In this document: positions 46,108-54,543 of the stretch, one piece after another
Layout of the letters: every line of letters starts with the position of its first letter
Position numbering within the stretch: the first letter of the stretch is position 1
DNA from: Streptomyces sp. R41
GTDB lineage: Bacteria; Actinomycetota; Actinomycetes; Streptomycetales; Streptomycetaceae
Length of the DNA stretch: 64,000 nt
Direction: 5' to 3'
Assembly (NCBI RefSeq): GCF_041053055.1
Contig: NZ_CP163443.1
Location: forward strand, 4,819,001-4,883,000
Translations under genes and position numbers: made by a program
Notes under the pieces: model-generated
Databases searched by the model: none
The model's input: the letters and a program-made list of their open reading frames with translations, nothing else
Told to the model about the DNA's origin: nothing

Positions 46108-48642
46108 ATGAGCACCGAGACCGCTCCGCGTTCCCTGGCGGAAGCCCTCCGCGCGCGGGACGACGCCTCACTGTCCGCGCTCCTCAGGTCCCGCCCGGAC
46201 CTGATCACCCCCGTCCCCACGGACCTCACCCAGCTCGCCACCCGTGCCGGCACCCGCGCCTCGGTCGTCCGCGCCCTGGAGCGCCTGGACCGTTTCGCCC
46301 TGCAGACCGCGGAGGCCCTGGCCGTGGCGTCGGAACCGGCGACGCACGACGAACTGCTCGGACTCATGGCGGGCGACGACGCGGACCCGGCGGTCACGGC
46401 GGCGTTCCCGCGCGCTCTCGGGACGCTCCGCGAGCAGGCCCTGGTGTGGGGCCCCGACGACCGCCTCCGGCTCGTACGGACGGCCCGGGAGCTGCTCGCC
46501 CCGTCGCCGCAGCACCCCTCCCCGACGGGGCTCGGCCCGACCGTCGCGGAGGCGACGGCGGGCATGTCCCCCGGGCGCATCCAGGAGATCGTGGCGGCGG
46601 CCGGGCTGCCCACCACCCACGACTCCGTATCCGCCGTCGCGGCGCTCGGCAGCCTCTTCACGGACCGCACGCGCATGGCGGCAATCCTCGACGACGCCCC
46701 CGCCGAGTCGCTGGACGTGCTGTCCCGGCTGGTGTGGGGACCGCCCTACGGCCAGGTGACGGCGGACCCGGCGCGCCATCTGCGCTGGCTCATCGACCGC
46801 GGGCTGCTGCTGCCGACGGCGCCCGGCACGGTCGTGCTGCCCCGGGAGGTCGCCCTGCACCTGCGGGCGGGCCGCGCGCACCGGGCGACGGAGCCGGTGG
46901 CGCCGGCGGTCGAGGCAGCGCGGACCCACCGTCCACAGGTTGTGGACGCCGCGGCCGCGGGCCAGGCGTACACGGCGCTGGCGACCATCGAGGAGCTGCT
47001 CAAGGACTGGCACGAGGGCGGTCCGGCCGTGCTGCGCGCGGGCGGACTGAGCGTGCGGGACCTGAAGCGGACGGCGGTGGCACTCGACCTGGCGGAGCCG
47101 GTGGCCGCGTTCTGGGTGGAACTCGCCTACGCCGCGGGCCTGTTGGCGTCGGACGGCGAGGCGGACGAGCGGTACGCGGCGACGCCCGCGTACGACGAGT
47201 GGCTGGAGCTGCCCGCCGCCGAGCGCTGGGCGCGGCTCGCCTCGGCGTGGCTGACCGCGACCCGCACGCCGGGCCTGGTCGGGGGGAGGGACGCGAAGGA
47301 CCGTACGTTGTCGGCGCTGGGGCCCGGCCTGGACCGTTCCGCCGCGCCCGAGGTCCGCCACCGTGTCCTCGCCCTCCTCGCCGCACTCCCCGAGGGCGCC
47401 TCCCCCACCACGGACTCCGTCCTCGCCCGCCTCCACTGGGAGCGCCCCCTGCGGGGCCCCCAGGACGCCACGGACGACCTGCGCACCCGACTGGCCCGCT
47501 GGACCCTGTCCGAGGCGGAGCTGCTGGGCATCACGGGCCGTGGGGCGCTGTCCGCGCAGGGGCGGGCGCTGCTGGGGTTCCCGGCGGCGACCGCCCAGGA
47601 CGCCGACTCCTCCGGCCCCGGCGACAAGCTTCCCGTCCACAAGCGGCACCACCCGCTCCCCGAAGCCACGCACTCCCCCGCCGAGCAGGCCGCGGCGGCC
47701 GCCCGGGCGGCCCGCCTGCTCGCCCCGCTCCTCCCCGAGCCGCTGGACCACGTCCTCCTCCAGGCGGACCTGACCGCGGTCGCGCCGGGCCCCCTGGAGC
47801 GCCCCCTGGCCGACACGCTCGGCGTCCTCGCGGACGTGGAGTCGAAGGGCGGGGCGACGGTCTACCGCTTCACGCCGGGCTCGGTGCGCCGTGCTCTCGA
47901 CGCGGGCCGCTCGGCGTCGGACCTGCAGGCCTTCCTCGCGGCCCACTCCCGCACCCCCGTCCCGCAGCCGCTCGCGTATCTGATCGACGACGTGGCGCGC
48001 AGACACGGGCATCTGCGGATCGGCGCGGCATCGGCGTACGTCCGGTGCGACGACGACGCGCTGCTGAACGAGATCCTCGCCGACAAGCGCTCGGCCGGAC
48101 TCCGCCTGCGCCGCCTGGCGCCCACGGTCCTCGCCGCCCAGGCCGACCCGGCCGCCCTGCTCGAAGGCCTCCGCTCCATGGGCTTCGCACCCGCCGCCGA
48201 GTCCGCCGAGGGCGACGTCCTGATCACCCGCGCGCACGCCCACCGCACCCCGCCGCGCACGGCCCCGGCACCCGTCCCCGACGGGCCTCCGGTCCCCGAC
48301 GCCACCCTCCTCGGCGCCGCGATCCGCGCCATCCGCGCCGGTGACCTGGCCTCCACGACCCCGCGCAAGCCGGCCCCGGCCACCGACCGCCCCGGCAACG
48401 GCGAACTCCCCCGCACCAGCTCCGCCGAGACCCTCGCCACCATGCAGGCCGCCGTGCTCACCGGCGAGTCCCTCTGGATCGGCTACGTCAACGCCGAGGG
48501 CTCCGCCAGCCAGCGCGTCATCGCCCCCATCCGCGTCGAGGGCGGCTTCGTCACGGCGTACGACCACACCGCTGACGAAGTCCGCACGTATCCGCTGCAC
48601 CGCGTGACGGGGGTGTCGGAGCTGGCGGACGACCAGCCGTGA
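46108..48642 (+). CDS. Helicase-associated (XPB-type C-domain) protein with C-terminal WYL-like domain
   Basis: An 844-residue protein of the actinobacterial group annotated as helicase C-terminal or DNA-binding protein. The N-terminal third has repeated winged-helix-like units (SVVRALERLDRFALQTAEAL and VSAVAALGSL). The middle has the XPB-associated domain around EPLDHVLLQADLTAVAPGPL and VTVY-like strands. The last 70 residues, LWIGYVNAEGSASQRVIAPI and TYPLHRVTGV, look like a WYL fold. There is no Walker A or DExH box, so it cannot be a helicase itself. It lies 76 bases before an XPB helicase gene on the same strand and probably works with it in DNA repair or repair regulation. Confidence 0.82.
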   Translation: MSTETAPRSLAEALRARDDASLSALLRSRPDLITPVPTDLTQLATRAGTRASVVRALERLDRFALQTAEALAVASEPATHDELLGLMAGDDADPAVTAAFPRALGTLREQALVWGPDDRLRLVRTARELLAPSPQHPSPTGLGPTVAEATAGMSPGRIQEIVAAAGLPTTHDSVSAVAALGSLFTDRTRMAAILDDAPAESLDVLSRLVWGPPYGQVTADPARHLRWLIDRGLLLPTAPGTVVLPREVALHLRAGRAHRATEPVAPAVEAARTHRPQVVDAAAAGQAYTALATIEELLKDWHEGGPAVLRAGGLSVRDLKRTAVALDLAEPVAAFWVELAYAAGLLASDGEADERYAATPAYDEWLELPAAERWARLASAWLTATRTPGLVGGRDAKDRTLSALGPGLDRSAAPEVRHRVLALLAALPEGASPTTDSVLARLHWERPLRGPQDATDDLRTRLARWTLSEAELLGITGRGALSAQGRALLGFPAATAQDADSSGPGDKLPVHKRHHPLPEATHSPAEQAAAAARAARLLAPLLPEPLDHVLLQADLTAVAPGPLERPLADTLGVLADVESKGGATVYRFTPGSVRRALDAGRSASDLQAFLAAHSRTPVPQPLAYLIDDVARRHGHLRIGAASAYVRCDDDALLNEILADKRSAGLRLRRLAPTVLAAQADPAALLEGLRSMGFAPAAESAEGDVLITRAHAHRTPPRTAPAPVPDGPPVPDATLLGAAIRAIRAGDLASTTPRKPAPATDRPGNGELPRTSSAETLATMQAAVLTGESLWIGYVNAEGSASQRVIAPIRVEGGFVTAYDHTADEVRTYPLHRVTGVSELADDQP

Positions 48643-48718
48643 TCATCGCCCCTTGAGGCACACTGGAGGTTTGGCCGGTCATCCGCGCAGGGGTGTCGGC
48701 ACGCAGAAAGGGACAGGC

Positions 48719-50380
48719 GTGAACGGACCCCTCATCGTCCAGAGCGACAAGACGCTGCTCCTCGAGGTCGACCACGAGCTCGCCGACGCCTGCCGTCGGG
48801 CCATCGCGCCGTTCGCCGAGCTGGAGCGGGCGCCCGAACACATTCACACGTATCGGGTGACGCCGCTCGGGCTGTGGAACGCGCGGGCCGCGGGGCACGA
48901 CGCCGAGCAGGTGGTGGACGCGCTCGTGGAGTTCAGCCGCTATCCCGTGCCGCACGCGTTGCTCGTGGACATCGCCGAGACCATGGACCGCTATGGACGG
49001 CTCACCCTCAGCAAGGACCCCGCCCACGGTCTGGTGCTCACCACCACCGACCGGCCGGTCCTCGAAGAGGTGCTGCGGTCGAAGCGGGTCGCGCCGCTCG
49101 TCGGTGCGCGGATCGACCCGGACACCGTGGCCGTGCATCCGTCGGAGCGCGGGCAGATCAAGCAGACCCTGCTGAGGCTGGGCTGGCCGGCCGAGGACCT
49201 CGCCGGGTACGTCGACGGGGAGGCGCACCCCATCGAGCTGGCGGAGGACGGGTGGGCGCTGCGGCCGTATCAGAAGCAGGCCGTGGAGAACTTCTGGCAC
49301 GGCGGCAGCGGGGTCGTCGTGCTGCCCTGCGGTGCCGGTAAGACGCTCGTGGGGGCCGGGTCGATGGCGCAGGCCAAGGCCACCACCCTGATCCTCGTCA
49401 CCAACACCGTCTCCGCCCGGCAGTGGAAGCACGAACTGGTGAAGCGGACCTCGCTGACCGAGGACGAGATCGGCGAGTACAGCGGTACGAGGAAGGAGAT
49501 CCGGCCGGTCACCATCGCGACGTACCAGGTGCTGACGACCAAGCGGAAGGGCGTCTATCCGCACCTCGAGCTCTTCGACTCGCGGGACTGGGGGCTCATC
49601 GTCTACGACGAGGTGCATCTGCTGCCCGCGCCCGTCTTCAAGTTCACCGCCGATCTGCAGGCCAGGCGCCGGCTGGGGCTCACCGCGACCCTCGTGCGCG
49701 AGGACGGGCGCGAGTCGGACGTCTTCTCGCTGATCGGGCCCAAGCGGTTCGACGCGCCCTGGAAGGAGATCGAGGCGCAGGGCTACATCGCGCCCGCCGA
49801 CTGTGTCGAGGTCCGGGTCAATCTCACCGACGCCGAGCGGCTCGCGTACGCCACCGCGGAGACCGAGGAGAAGTACCGCTACTGCGCGACGACGGAGACC
49901 AAGCGGAAGGTCACGGAGGCGATCGTCCGCCGCTTCGCGGGGCAGCAGATCCTTGTCATCGGGCAGTACATCGACCAACTCGACGAGCTGGGCGAGCACT
50001 TGAACGCGCCCGTCATCAAGGGCGAGACCAGTAACGCGCAGCGCGAGAAGCTCTTCGACGCGTTCCGGGAGGGCGAGATCAGCGTCCTCGTCGTGTCCAA
50101 GGTCGCGAACTTCTCCATCGACCTGCCGGAGGCGACCGTCGCCGTCCAGGTCTCGGGCACCTTCGGGTCACGGCAGGAGGAGGCCCAGCGGCTGGGCCGG
50201 GTACTGCGACCGAAGGCCGACGGACACCAGGCCCACTTCTACTCCGTGGTCGCCCGCGACACCATCGACCAGGACTTCGCCGCCCATCGGCAGCGGTTCC
50301 TCGCCGAGCAGGGGTACGCCTACCGGATCGTCGACGCGGACGAGCTGCTGGCCGACAACGCCGACAGCGCCGAGAGCTGA
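48719..50380 (+). CDS. XPB/Rad25-type DNA repair helicase
   Basis: A 553-residue superfamily 2 helicase. An N-terminal damage-recognition-like domain precedes the motor. Motif I is LPCGAGKT near residue 203, motif II YDEVHL (DExH) near 296, motif III GLTATLVRED, and domain 2 has VIKGETSNAQREKLFDAF, SKVANFSIDLPEA and QRLGRVLRPK. This is the bacterial XPB family, thought to unwind DNA in a repair pathway with a Bax1-like or other nuclease. The GTG start has AAAGGGA ahead. Its last 61 bases overlap the convergent mannosyltransferase gene. Confidence 0.94.
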   Translation: MNGPLIVQSDKTLLLEVDHELADACRRAIAPFAELERAPEHIHTYRVTPLGLWNARAAGHDAEQVVDALVEFSRYPVPHALLVDIAETMDRYGRLTLSKDPAHGLVLTTTDRPVLEEVLRSKRVAPLVGARIDPDTVAVHPSERGQIKQTLLRLGWPAEDLAGYVDGEAHPIELAEDGWALRPYQKQAVENFWHGGSGVVVLPCGAGKTLVGAGSMAQAKATTLILVTNTVSARQWKHELVKRTSLTEDEIGEYSGTRKEIRPVTIATYQVLTTKRKGVYPHLELFDSRDWGLIVYDEVHLLPAPVFKFTADLQARRRLGLTATLVREDGRESDVFSLIGPKRFDAPWKEIEAQGYIAPADCVEVRVNLTDAERLAYATAETEEKYRYCATTETKRKVTEAIVRRFAGQQILVIGQYIDQLDELGEHLNAPVIKGETSNAQREKLFDAFREGEISVLVVSKVANFSIDLPEATVAVQVSGTFGSRQEEAQRLGRVLRPKADGHQAHFYSVVARDTIDQDFAAHRQRFLAEQGYAYRIVDADELLADNADSAES

Positions 50381-51525
50381 GGCAGCAGGACCAGCGCCAG
50401 TAGCGCGTACGGCGACGCCAACGGCTGCTGCCACCACGGGAGTTGTAGATCCAGGGCGCCCTGGTGCGGGACCAGCCACAGGGTGCGGGCCGTGAAGACC
50501 ACCGCCACCAGCGCCGCCGTATGCCTGCGGCCGTCCGCCGCCAGCACGGCGATCAGCGGTACGCACCACACCCAGTGGTGCGACCAGCTGATCGGGCAGA
50601 CGAGGAGTGCGGTGAAGGCGATGATCAGGATGCCCCGACGGTCGTTGACGGTGGCCGTGCGGCGGGCCAGCCAGAGGCCCGCGCAGGCGACGGCCACCAT
50701 CGGCAACGCCCACGCCGGGCCCGGCGACGGCTCCCCCAGCGCACGCGCGATCAGCCCCTGGAGCGACTGGTTGTCCACGATCCACGCCTTGCCGACGCGG
50801 TCGGTCTCGTAGAGCCGTCGGGTCCAGAAGTCCACGCTCGCGTACGGCAGCACGAGCGCCCCCAGCAGTACGGTCCCGGCGCATGCGGCCAGAGCCGTCG
50901 CTCCCTCGCGCACGCGCCGGGTGAGCAGCAGATACGCGATGAAGACGGCGGGGGTGAGCTTCACGCCCGCGGCGATGCCGAGGGCGATTCCCTTGCCGGG
51001 CGCGCCCGGCGGCCGGGTCAGGTCCCAGAGGATCAGGCAGGCGACAGCGAGGTTGACCTGGCCGAAGAGGACGGTCTGGAAGACGGGTTCGAGCCAGAGG
51101 GCGAGGGCGGTGGCGGCGCAGACGGCGGGGAGCCGCTCGGGGAGTCCCGCGAGACGGCAGGAGAGGCGGACCAGCGCGGCCAGCAGGGCCACGTTCCCGG
51201 CGACGAACGCCACCTTGAGGGCGGCCGGCGGGAGCCAGGCCGTCGGCACGAAGAGGAGCGCCGCGAAGGGCGGGTACGTGGCGGGCAGCCGCCACTCGGT
51301 GACGGTGAAACCGTAGAGATCCCTGCCGTTCAGTACGGCCGCGCCCTCGGCCCGGTAGACCAGCGCGTCCGCCATGGGGGCGTGCGTGACGACACAGAGG
51401 GCGCAGAAGGCGGCGAGGGAGAGAGCGAGCAGGGGAAACAGCGTGGACAGGGCGGAGTGAGTGGTGAACTGGGCGAACTGGGCGACTTCTTTGGGTGAGT
51501 TGTCGGTCACGTTCCGTTGCGGCAC
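50320..51525 (-). CDS. GT87-type polyprenyl mannosyltransferase-like membrane protein
   Basis: A 401-residue polytopic GT-C glycosyltransferase of the GT87 (DUF2029) group. The first loop has DALVYRAEGAAVLNGRDLYG and WRLPATYPPFAALLFVP with the acidic residue expected for catalysis. LFGQVNLAVACLILWDL, GIAAGVKLTPAVF and VDNQSLQGLIARAL are the typical later blocks. Such enzymes add mannose or arabinose from polyprenyl-phosphate donors outside the membrane. The C-terminal helix and Ser/Ala tail are encoded opposite the last codons of XPB. Confidence 0.88.
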   Translation of the reverse strand: MPQRNVTDNSPKEVAQFAQFTTHSALSTLFPLLALSLAAFCALCVVTHAPMADALVYRAEGAAVLNGRDLYGFTVTEWRLPATYPPFAALLFVPTAWLPPAALKVAFVAGNVALLAALVRLSCRLAGLPERLPAVCAATALALWLEPVFQTVLFGQVNLAVACLILWDLTRPPGAPGKGIALGIAAGVKLTPAVFIAYLLLTRRVREGATALAACAGTVLLGALVLPYASVDFWTRRLYETDRVGKAWIVDNQSLQGLIARALGEPSPGPAWALPMVAVACAGLWLARRTATVNDRRGILIIAFTALLVCPISWSHHWVWCVPLIAVLAADGRRHTAALVAVVFTARTLWLVPHQGALDLQLPWWQQPLASPYALLALVLLPQLSALSALSASSSSASTIR

Positions 51526-51539
51526 GGAGTGACCCTAGT

Positions 51540-51559
51540 GCCGGGCGGTACGGCCCGGC
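51540..51559 (-). terminator. Hairpin between two minus-strand genes
   Basis: GCCGGGC and GCCCGGC form a perfect stem with the loop GGTACG in the 41-base gap between the small gene at 51567 and the mannosyltransferase gene. Confidence 0.55.
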
Positions 51560-51566
51560 GTACGGC

Positions 51567-51758
51567 TCACCGCCGCCGTACGCCCGCTTCCTCGCCGTAC
51601 TCGCCGAGGAGCACCACTCCGAACGCCGCCTCCGCGAACACCTTCACGGCGCGCAGGGCGTCGCCGAGGCGGTGGCGGTGGTGGGTGGAGGAGGCGGCGG
51701 TCGCGCCATGGGGCTGAACGGGATGGACAGGGCCTGGGGTGAAGGTTGCTGCGCTCAT
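51567..51758 (-). CDS. Small conserved-looking protein (63 aa)
   Basis: A 63-residue protein that starts MSAATFTPGPVHPVQPHG and ends with the helical HRHRLGDALRAVKVFAEAA followed by FGVVLLGEYGEEAGVRRR. The C-terminal half has an amphipathic helix and a hydrophobic patch and looks like real protein, unlike the shadows of neighbouring genes. I cannot name its family. It stands alone between a hairpin and the HelD/HelR spacer. Confidence 0.6.
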   Translation of the reverse strand: MSAATFTPGPVHPVQPHGATAASSTHHRHRLGDALRAVKVFAEAAFGVVLLGEYGEEAGVRRR

Positions 51759-52101
51759 GTATCCATGGTGGAACGCCGGGCCCCGAATGGCGTCGGCCTG
51801 CGGACCGAACCTCCGCGGACCCCTCGTACACCTGCGGGCCGCCCGCCGTACGCCTCACGACGGACCCCGACCCCTAGGGTCCTCGGGGGCGCGTCCCTGA
51901 GGCGGTGGAAAAACCGTTGGCCCCCACATCCTCCGGTCACCTAGAATCTCCGCTCTTGCCCGCCTCCCTTCACGGAGTGCCGCCGCCCGGCCGGAAACCG
52001 GACGGCTCTCAGGAATCACGCACTGTCACCGATTCCGCCCGGATCCATCGGCAACTCCTCGACGGAATCACTCCCGCAGCAGGTCCCCGGAGGCAACCCC
52101 C
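51759..52101. other. Upstream region of the HelD/HelR-like gene
   Basis: About 340 bases with no defensible gene. A TAGAAT hexamer at about 51942-51947 could be a -10 element and CCGGCCGGAAACCGG near 51989 a small stem. I looked for the rifamycin-associated element (an inverted GGGGCTTG/CAAGGCCC) that precedes helR in some actinomycetes and did not find it. Confidence 0.4.
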
Positions 52102-54165
52102 GTGTCCACCCCGCCCGACTATCCGTCCGACACCCCGTCCGACGATCCCCTCTCCCGCGAGCGGACCCACCTCAGCGACTCCCGCGCCGCGCTGCGCGCG
52201 ATGCGCGAGGACGTGGAGAACCTCGACATCAGCGATGTCACCGCGAACTGGGTGAACGCCGCCGTCCTGCAGCACCAGATCGACGAGCGCATCAAGGCCC
52301 TCGCCGACCTCAGCCACACCCCGCTGTTCTTCGGGCGGCTCGACTACCTGCATGCACCGGGCGCCGACAAGGCGGAGGGCGCGGAGGGTGAGCGGTTCTA
52401 CATCGGGCGGCGGCATGTGCACGACGCCGAGGGCGACCCGATGGTCATCGACTGGCGCGCGCCGGTGTCGCAGCCGTTCTACCGGGCCTCGAAGAAGGAC
52501 CCGATGGACGTCGGGCTCAGGCGCCGCTTCGGTTACACCGGCGGCGACCTCACGGCGTACGAGGACGAGCATCTGTCGGACCCGGCCGAGGCGGCGACGA
52601 CCAGCAAGCTGCTCCAGCAGGAGATCGAGCGGCCGCGCGTCGGCCCGATGCGCGACATCGTGGCGACCATCCAGCCGGAGCAGGACGAGATCGTACGGTC
52701 GGGCCTGTCCGGCTCGGTCTGTGTGCAGGGAGGCCCCGGTACCGGCAAGACCGCCGTCGGCCTGCACCGGGTCGCCTACCTTCTCTACGCCCACCGGGAG
52801 CGGCTCGCCCGCACCGGCACCCTCGTCATCGGGCCGAACAAGTCCTTCCTGCACTACATCGAGCAAGTCCTCCCGGCCCTCGGCGAGTTGGAGGTCAAGC
52901 AGGCGACCGTCGACGATCTCGTCGCGCAGGTCGAGGTGCGCGGGAGCGACGACGCGGCCGCCGCCGTCATCAAGGGCGACGCCCGGATGGCCGAGGTGCT
53001 GCGCCGGGCCGTCCGCTCGCACGTGACCGTGCCCACCGAGCCGGTCGTGGTGGTGCGCGGTTCGCGGCGCTGGCGGGTGGCGGCGTACGAACTCGAAGAT
53101 CTCGTGCGGGAGTTGCTGGACCGCGACATCCGCTACGGCGCCGCGCGCGAGGCGCTTCCGCAGCGGATCGCGCACGCCGTGCTGGTCCAGATGGAGCGGT
53201 CGGGCGAGGCGCCGGACGACCGGGTGCAGGACGCCGTCGCCCACAACACCGCCGTGAAGGCCGCGGTCAAGGCGATCTGGCCGGCCGTCGACCCGGCCAA
53301 GCTCGTGCTGCGGCTGCTCTCCGACGCGGACTTCCTCGCCGTACACGCGGCGGGGATCCTCGGCGAGGACGAGCAGAAGGAGATCCTCTGGCAGAAGCCG
53401 GTGCGCTCGGTGAAGTCGGCCAAGTGGTCCGCCGCCGACGCCGTGTTGATCGACGAGGCCACCGATCTCGTCCAGCGCACGCACTCGCTCGGGCACGTGG
53501 TGCTCGACGAGGCGCAGGATCTGTCGCCGATGCAGTACCGGGCGGTGGGGCGGCGCTGCACGACCGGGTCGGCGACTGTGCTCGGGGATCTCGCGCAGGG
53601 GACGACCCCTTGGGCCACCCGGAGCTGGGACGAGGCGCTGCGCCACCTCGGCAAGGCGGAGGCCGTCGTGGAGGAGCTGACGGCGGGCTTCCGCGTGCCC
53701 ACGGATGTCATCGCGTACGCGTCCCGGCTGCTGCCGCACATCGCGCCCGGGCTGACGCCGGTGGCGTCGGTGCGGGAGAACCCGGGATTTTTCGAGGTGC
53801 GGCCGAGCGCGGCCGACTCCGAAGTGGTGGGCGCCTGCGCGGAGTTGCTGCGCAACGAGGGCTCGATCGGGCTCATCGCCGCGGACGCCCGGATCCCGGT
53901 CCTCGCCGAGGCGCTGACGACGGCCGGGCTGACGTATCTCGGTCCGGGCGAGGAGACGACGGCCGAGACCCGCCTCACCCTGGTGCCGGCCTCGCTCGCC
54001 AAGGGCCTGGAGTACGACTACGTGGTCCTGGACGAGCCGCAGGCCGTCGTCGACGGCGAGCCGGACGAACGGACCGGCCTGCGCCGCCTGTACGTGGCCC
54101 TGACCCGAGCGGTCTCGGGCCTGATCGTGACGCACGCGGCACCGCTGCCGCCCCAACTTGCCTAA
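52102..54165 (+). CDS. UvrD-like superfamily 1 ATPase of the HelD/HelR type
   Basis: A 687-residue superfamily 1 motor protein. An N-terminal coiled-coil region precedes FFGRLDY and VIDWRAPVSQPFYRAS, which are hallmarks of the HelD group. Walker A is GGPGTGKTAVGL near 211, motif II VVLDEAQDLSPMQ, and the C-terminal motor motifs include LTAGFRVPTDVIAYA, LAKGLEYDYVVLDE and RRLYVALTRAVSGL. HelD-type proteins remove stalled RNA polymerase from DNA, and HelR members also displace rifamycins. The size fits, but the sequence alone does not separate HelR from HelD. GGAGG lies eight bases before GTG 52102. Confidence 0.88.
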   Translation: MSTPPDYPSDTPSDDPLSRERTHLSDSRAALRAMREDVENLDISDVTANWVNAAVLQHQIDERIKALADLSHTPLFFGRLDYLHAPGADKAEGAEGERFYIGRRHVHDAEGDPMVIDWRAPVSQPFYRASKKDPMDVGLRRRFGYTGGDLTAYEDEHLSDPAEAATTSKLLQQEIERPRVGPMRDIVATIQPEQDEIVRSGLSGSVCVQGGPGTGKTAVGLHRVAYLLYAHRERLARTGTLVIGPNKSFLHYIEQVLPALGELEVKQATVDDLVAQVEVRGSDDAAAAVIKGDARMAEVLRRAVRSHVTVPTEPVVVVRGSRRWRVAAYELEDLVRELLDRDIRYGAAREALPQRIAHAVLVQMERSGEAPDDRVQDAVAHNTAVKAAVKAIWPAVDPAKLVLRLLSDADFLAVHAAGILGEDEQKEILWQKPVRSVKSAKWSAADAVLIDEATDLVQRTHSLGHVVLDEAQDLSPMQYRAVGRRCTTGSATVLGDLAQGTTPWATRSWDEALRHLGKAEAVVEELTAGFRVPTDVIAYASRLLPHIAPGLTPVASVRENPGFFEVRPSAADSEVVGACAELLRNEGSIGLIAADARIPVLAEALTTAGLTYLGPGEETTAETRLTLVPASLAKGLEYDYVVLDEPQAVVDGEPDERTGLRRLYVALTRAVSGLIVTHAAPLPPQLA

Positions 54166-54270
54166 CCGGGCAAGGACTTCAACAGGGCATCCAGGAGGTC
54201 GGGGAACCGGGCGTCGAGGTCGTCGCGGCGCAGCTGCACATAGCTGGTCGGCTGGTCGATCGCGGTCGCC
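54162..54270 (-). pseudogene. C-terminal remnant of a transcriptional regulator
   Basis: About 35 codons on the minus strand end in IDQPTSYVQLRRDDLDARFP and DLLDALLKSLPG followed by TAG, which overlaps the stop of the HelD/HelR-like gene by four bases. The stretch has the look of the tail of an ArsR- or MarR-like winged-helix regulator. There is no start or HTH. Confidence 0.6.
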
Positions 54271-54543
54271 CTGATCACCCGCGTGGCCTCCCTGGACCCC
54301 GCCAACGCTCCCGTCCTGGTCTCCCTCAACAGCAGCGCGCTCTACCTGGGCATGGCGGCGGCCGGCGGTACGGGCAGCCTGGCGATCGCCTTGTTCGGCG
54401 ACCGGTGGTTCCTGCTGGTGGGTGCGGGACTGATGGCGCCGGCGACGGGGGTGGCGGCGGTCACGACCCGGGCACGGAAAGGCGGTGGCCCCCGGCGCCG
54501 AGCACCGGAGGACACCAACGGCCGTACAGACGCCGTTACTTGA
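54260..54543 (+). pseudogene. C-terminal remnant of an MFS transporter
   Basis: From about 54260 the plus strand reads VALITRVASLDPANAPVLVS, then LNSSALYLGMAAAGGTGS and two hydrophobic segments, the last three helices of an MFS exporter. The first nine or so helices are missing. It lies back to back with the regulator remnant, as if one internal deletion removed the divergent promoter and both gene starts. An 86-residue translation from an internal GTG is possible but unlikely to be functional. Confidence 0.65.

Noticed and set aside
51759..52101. Rifamycin-associated element before the HelD/HelR-like gene
   Set aside because: No GGGGCTTG-type inverted repeat was found, so rifamycin-induced control cannot be claimed.
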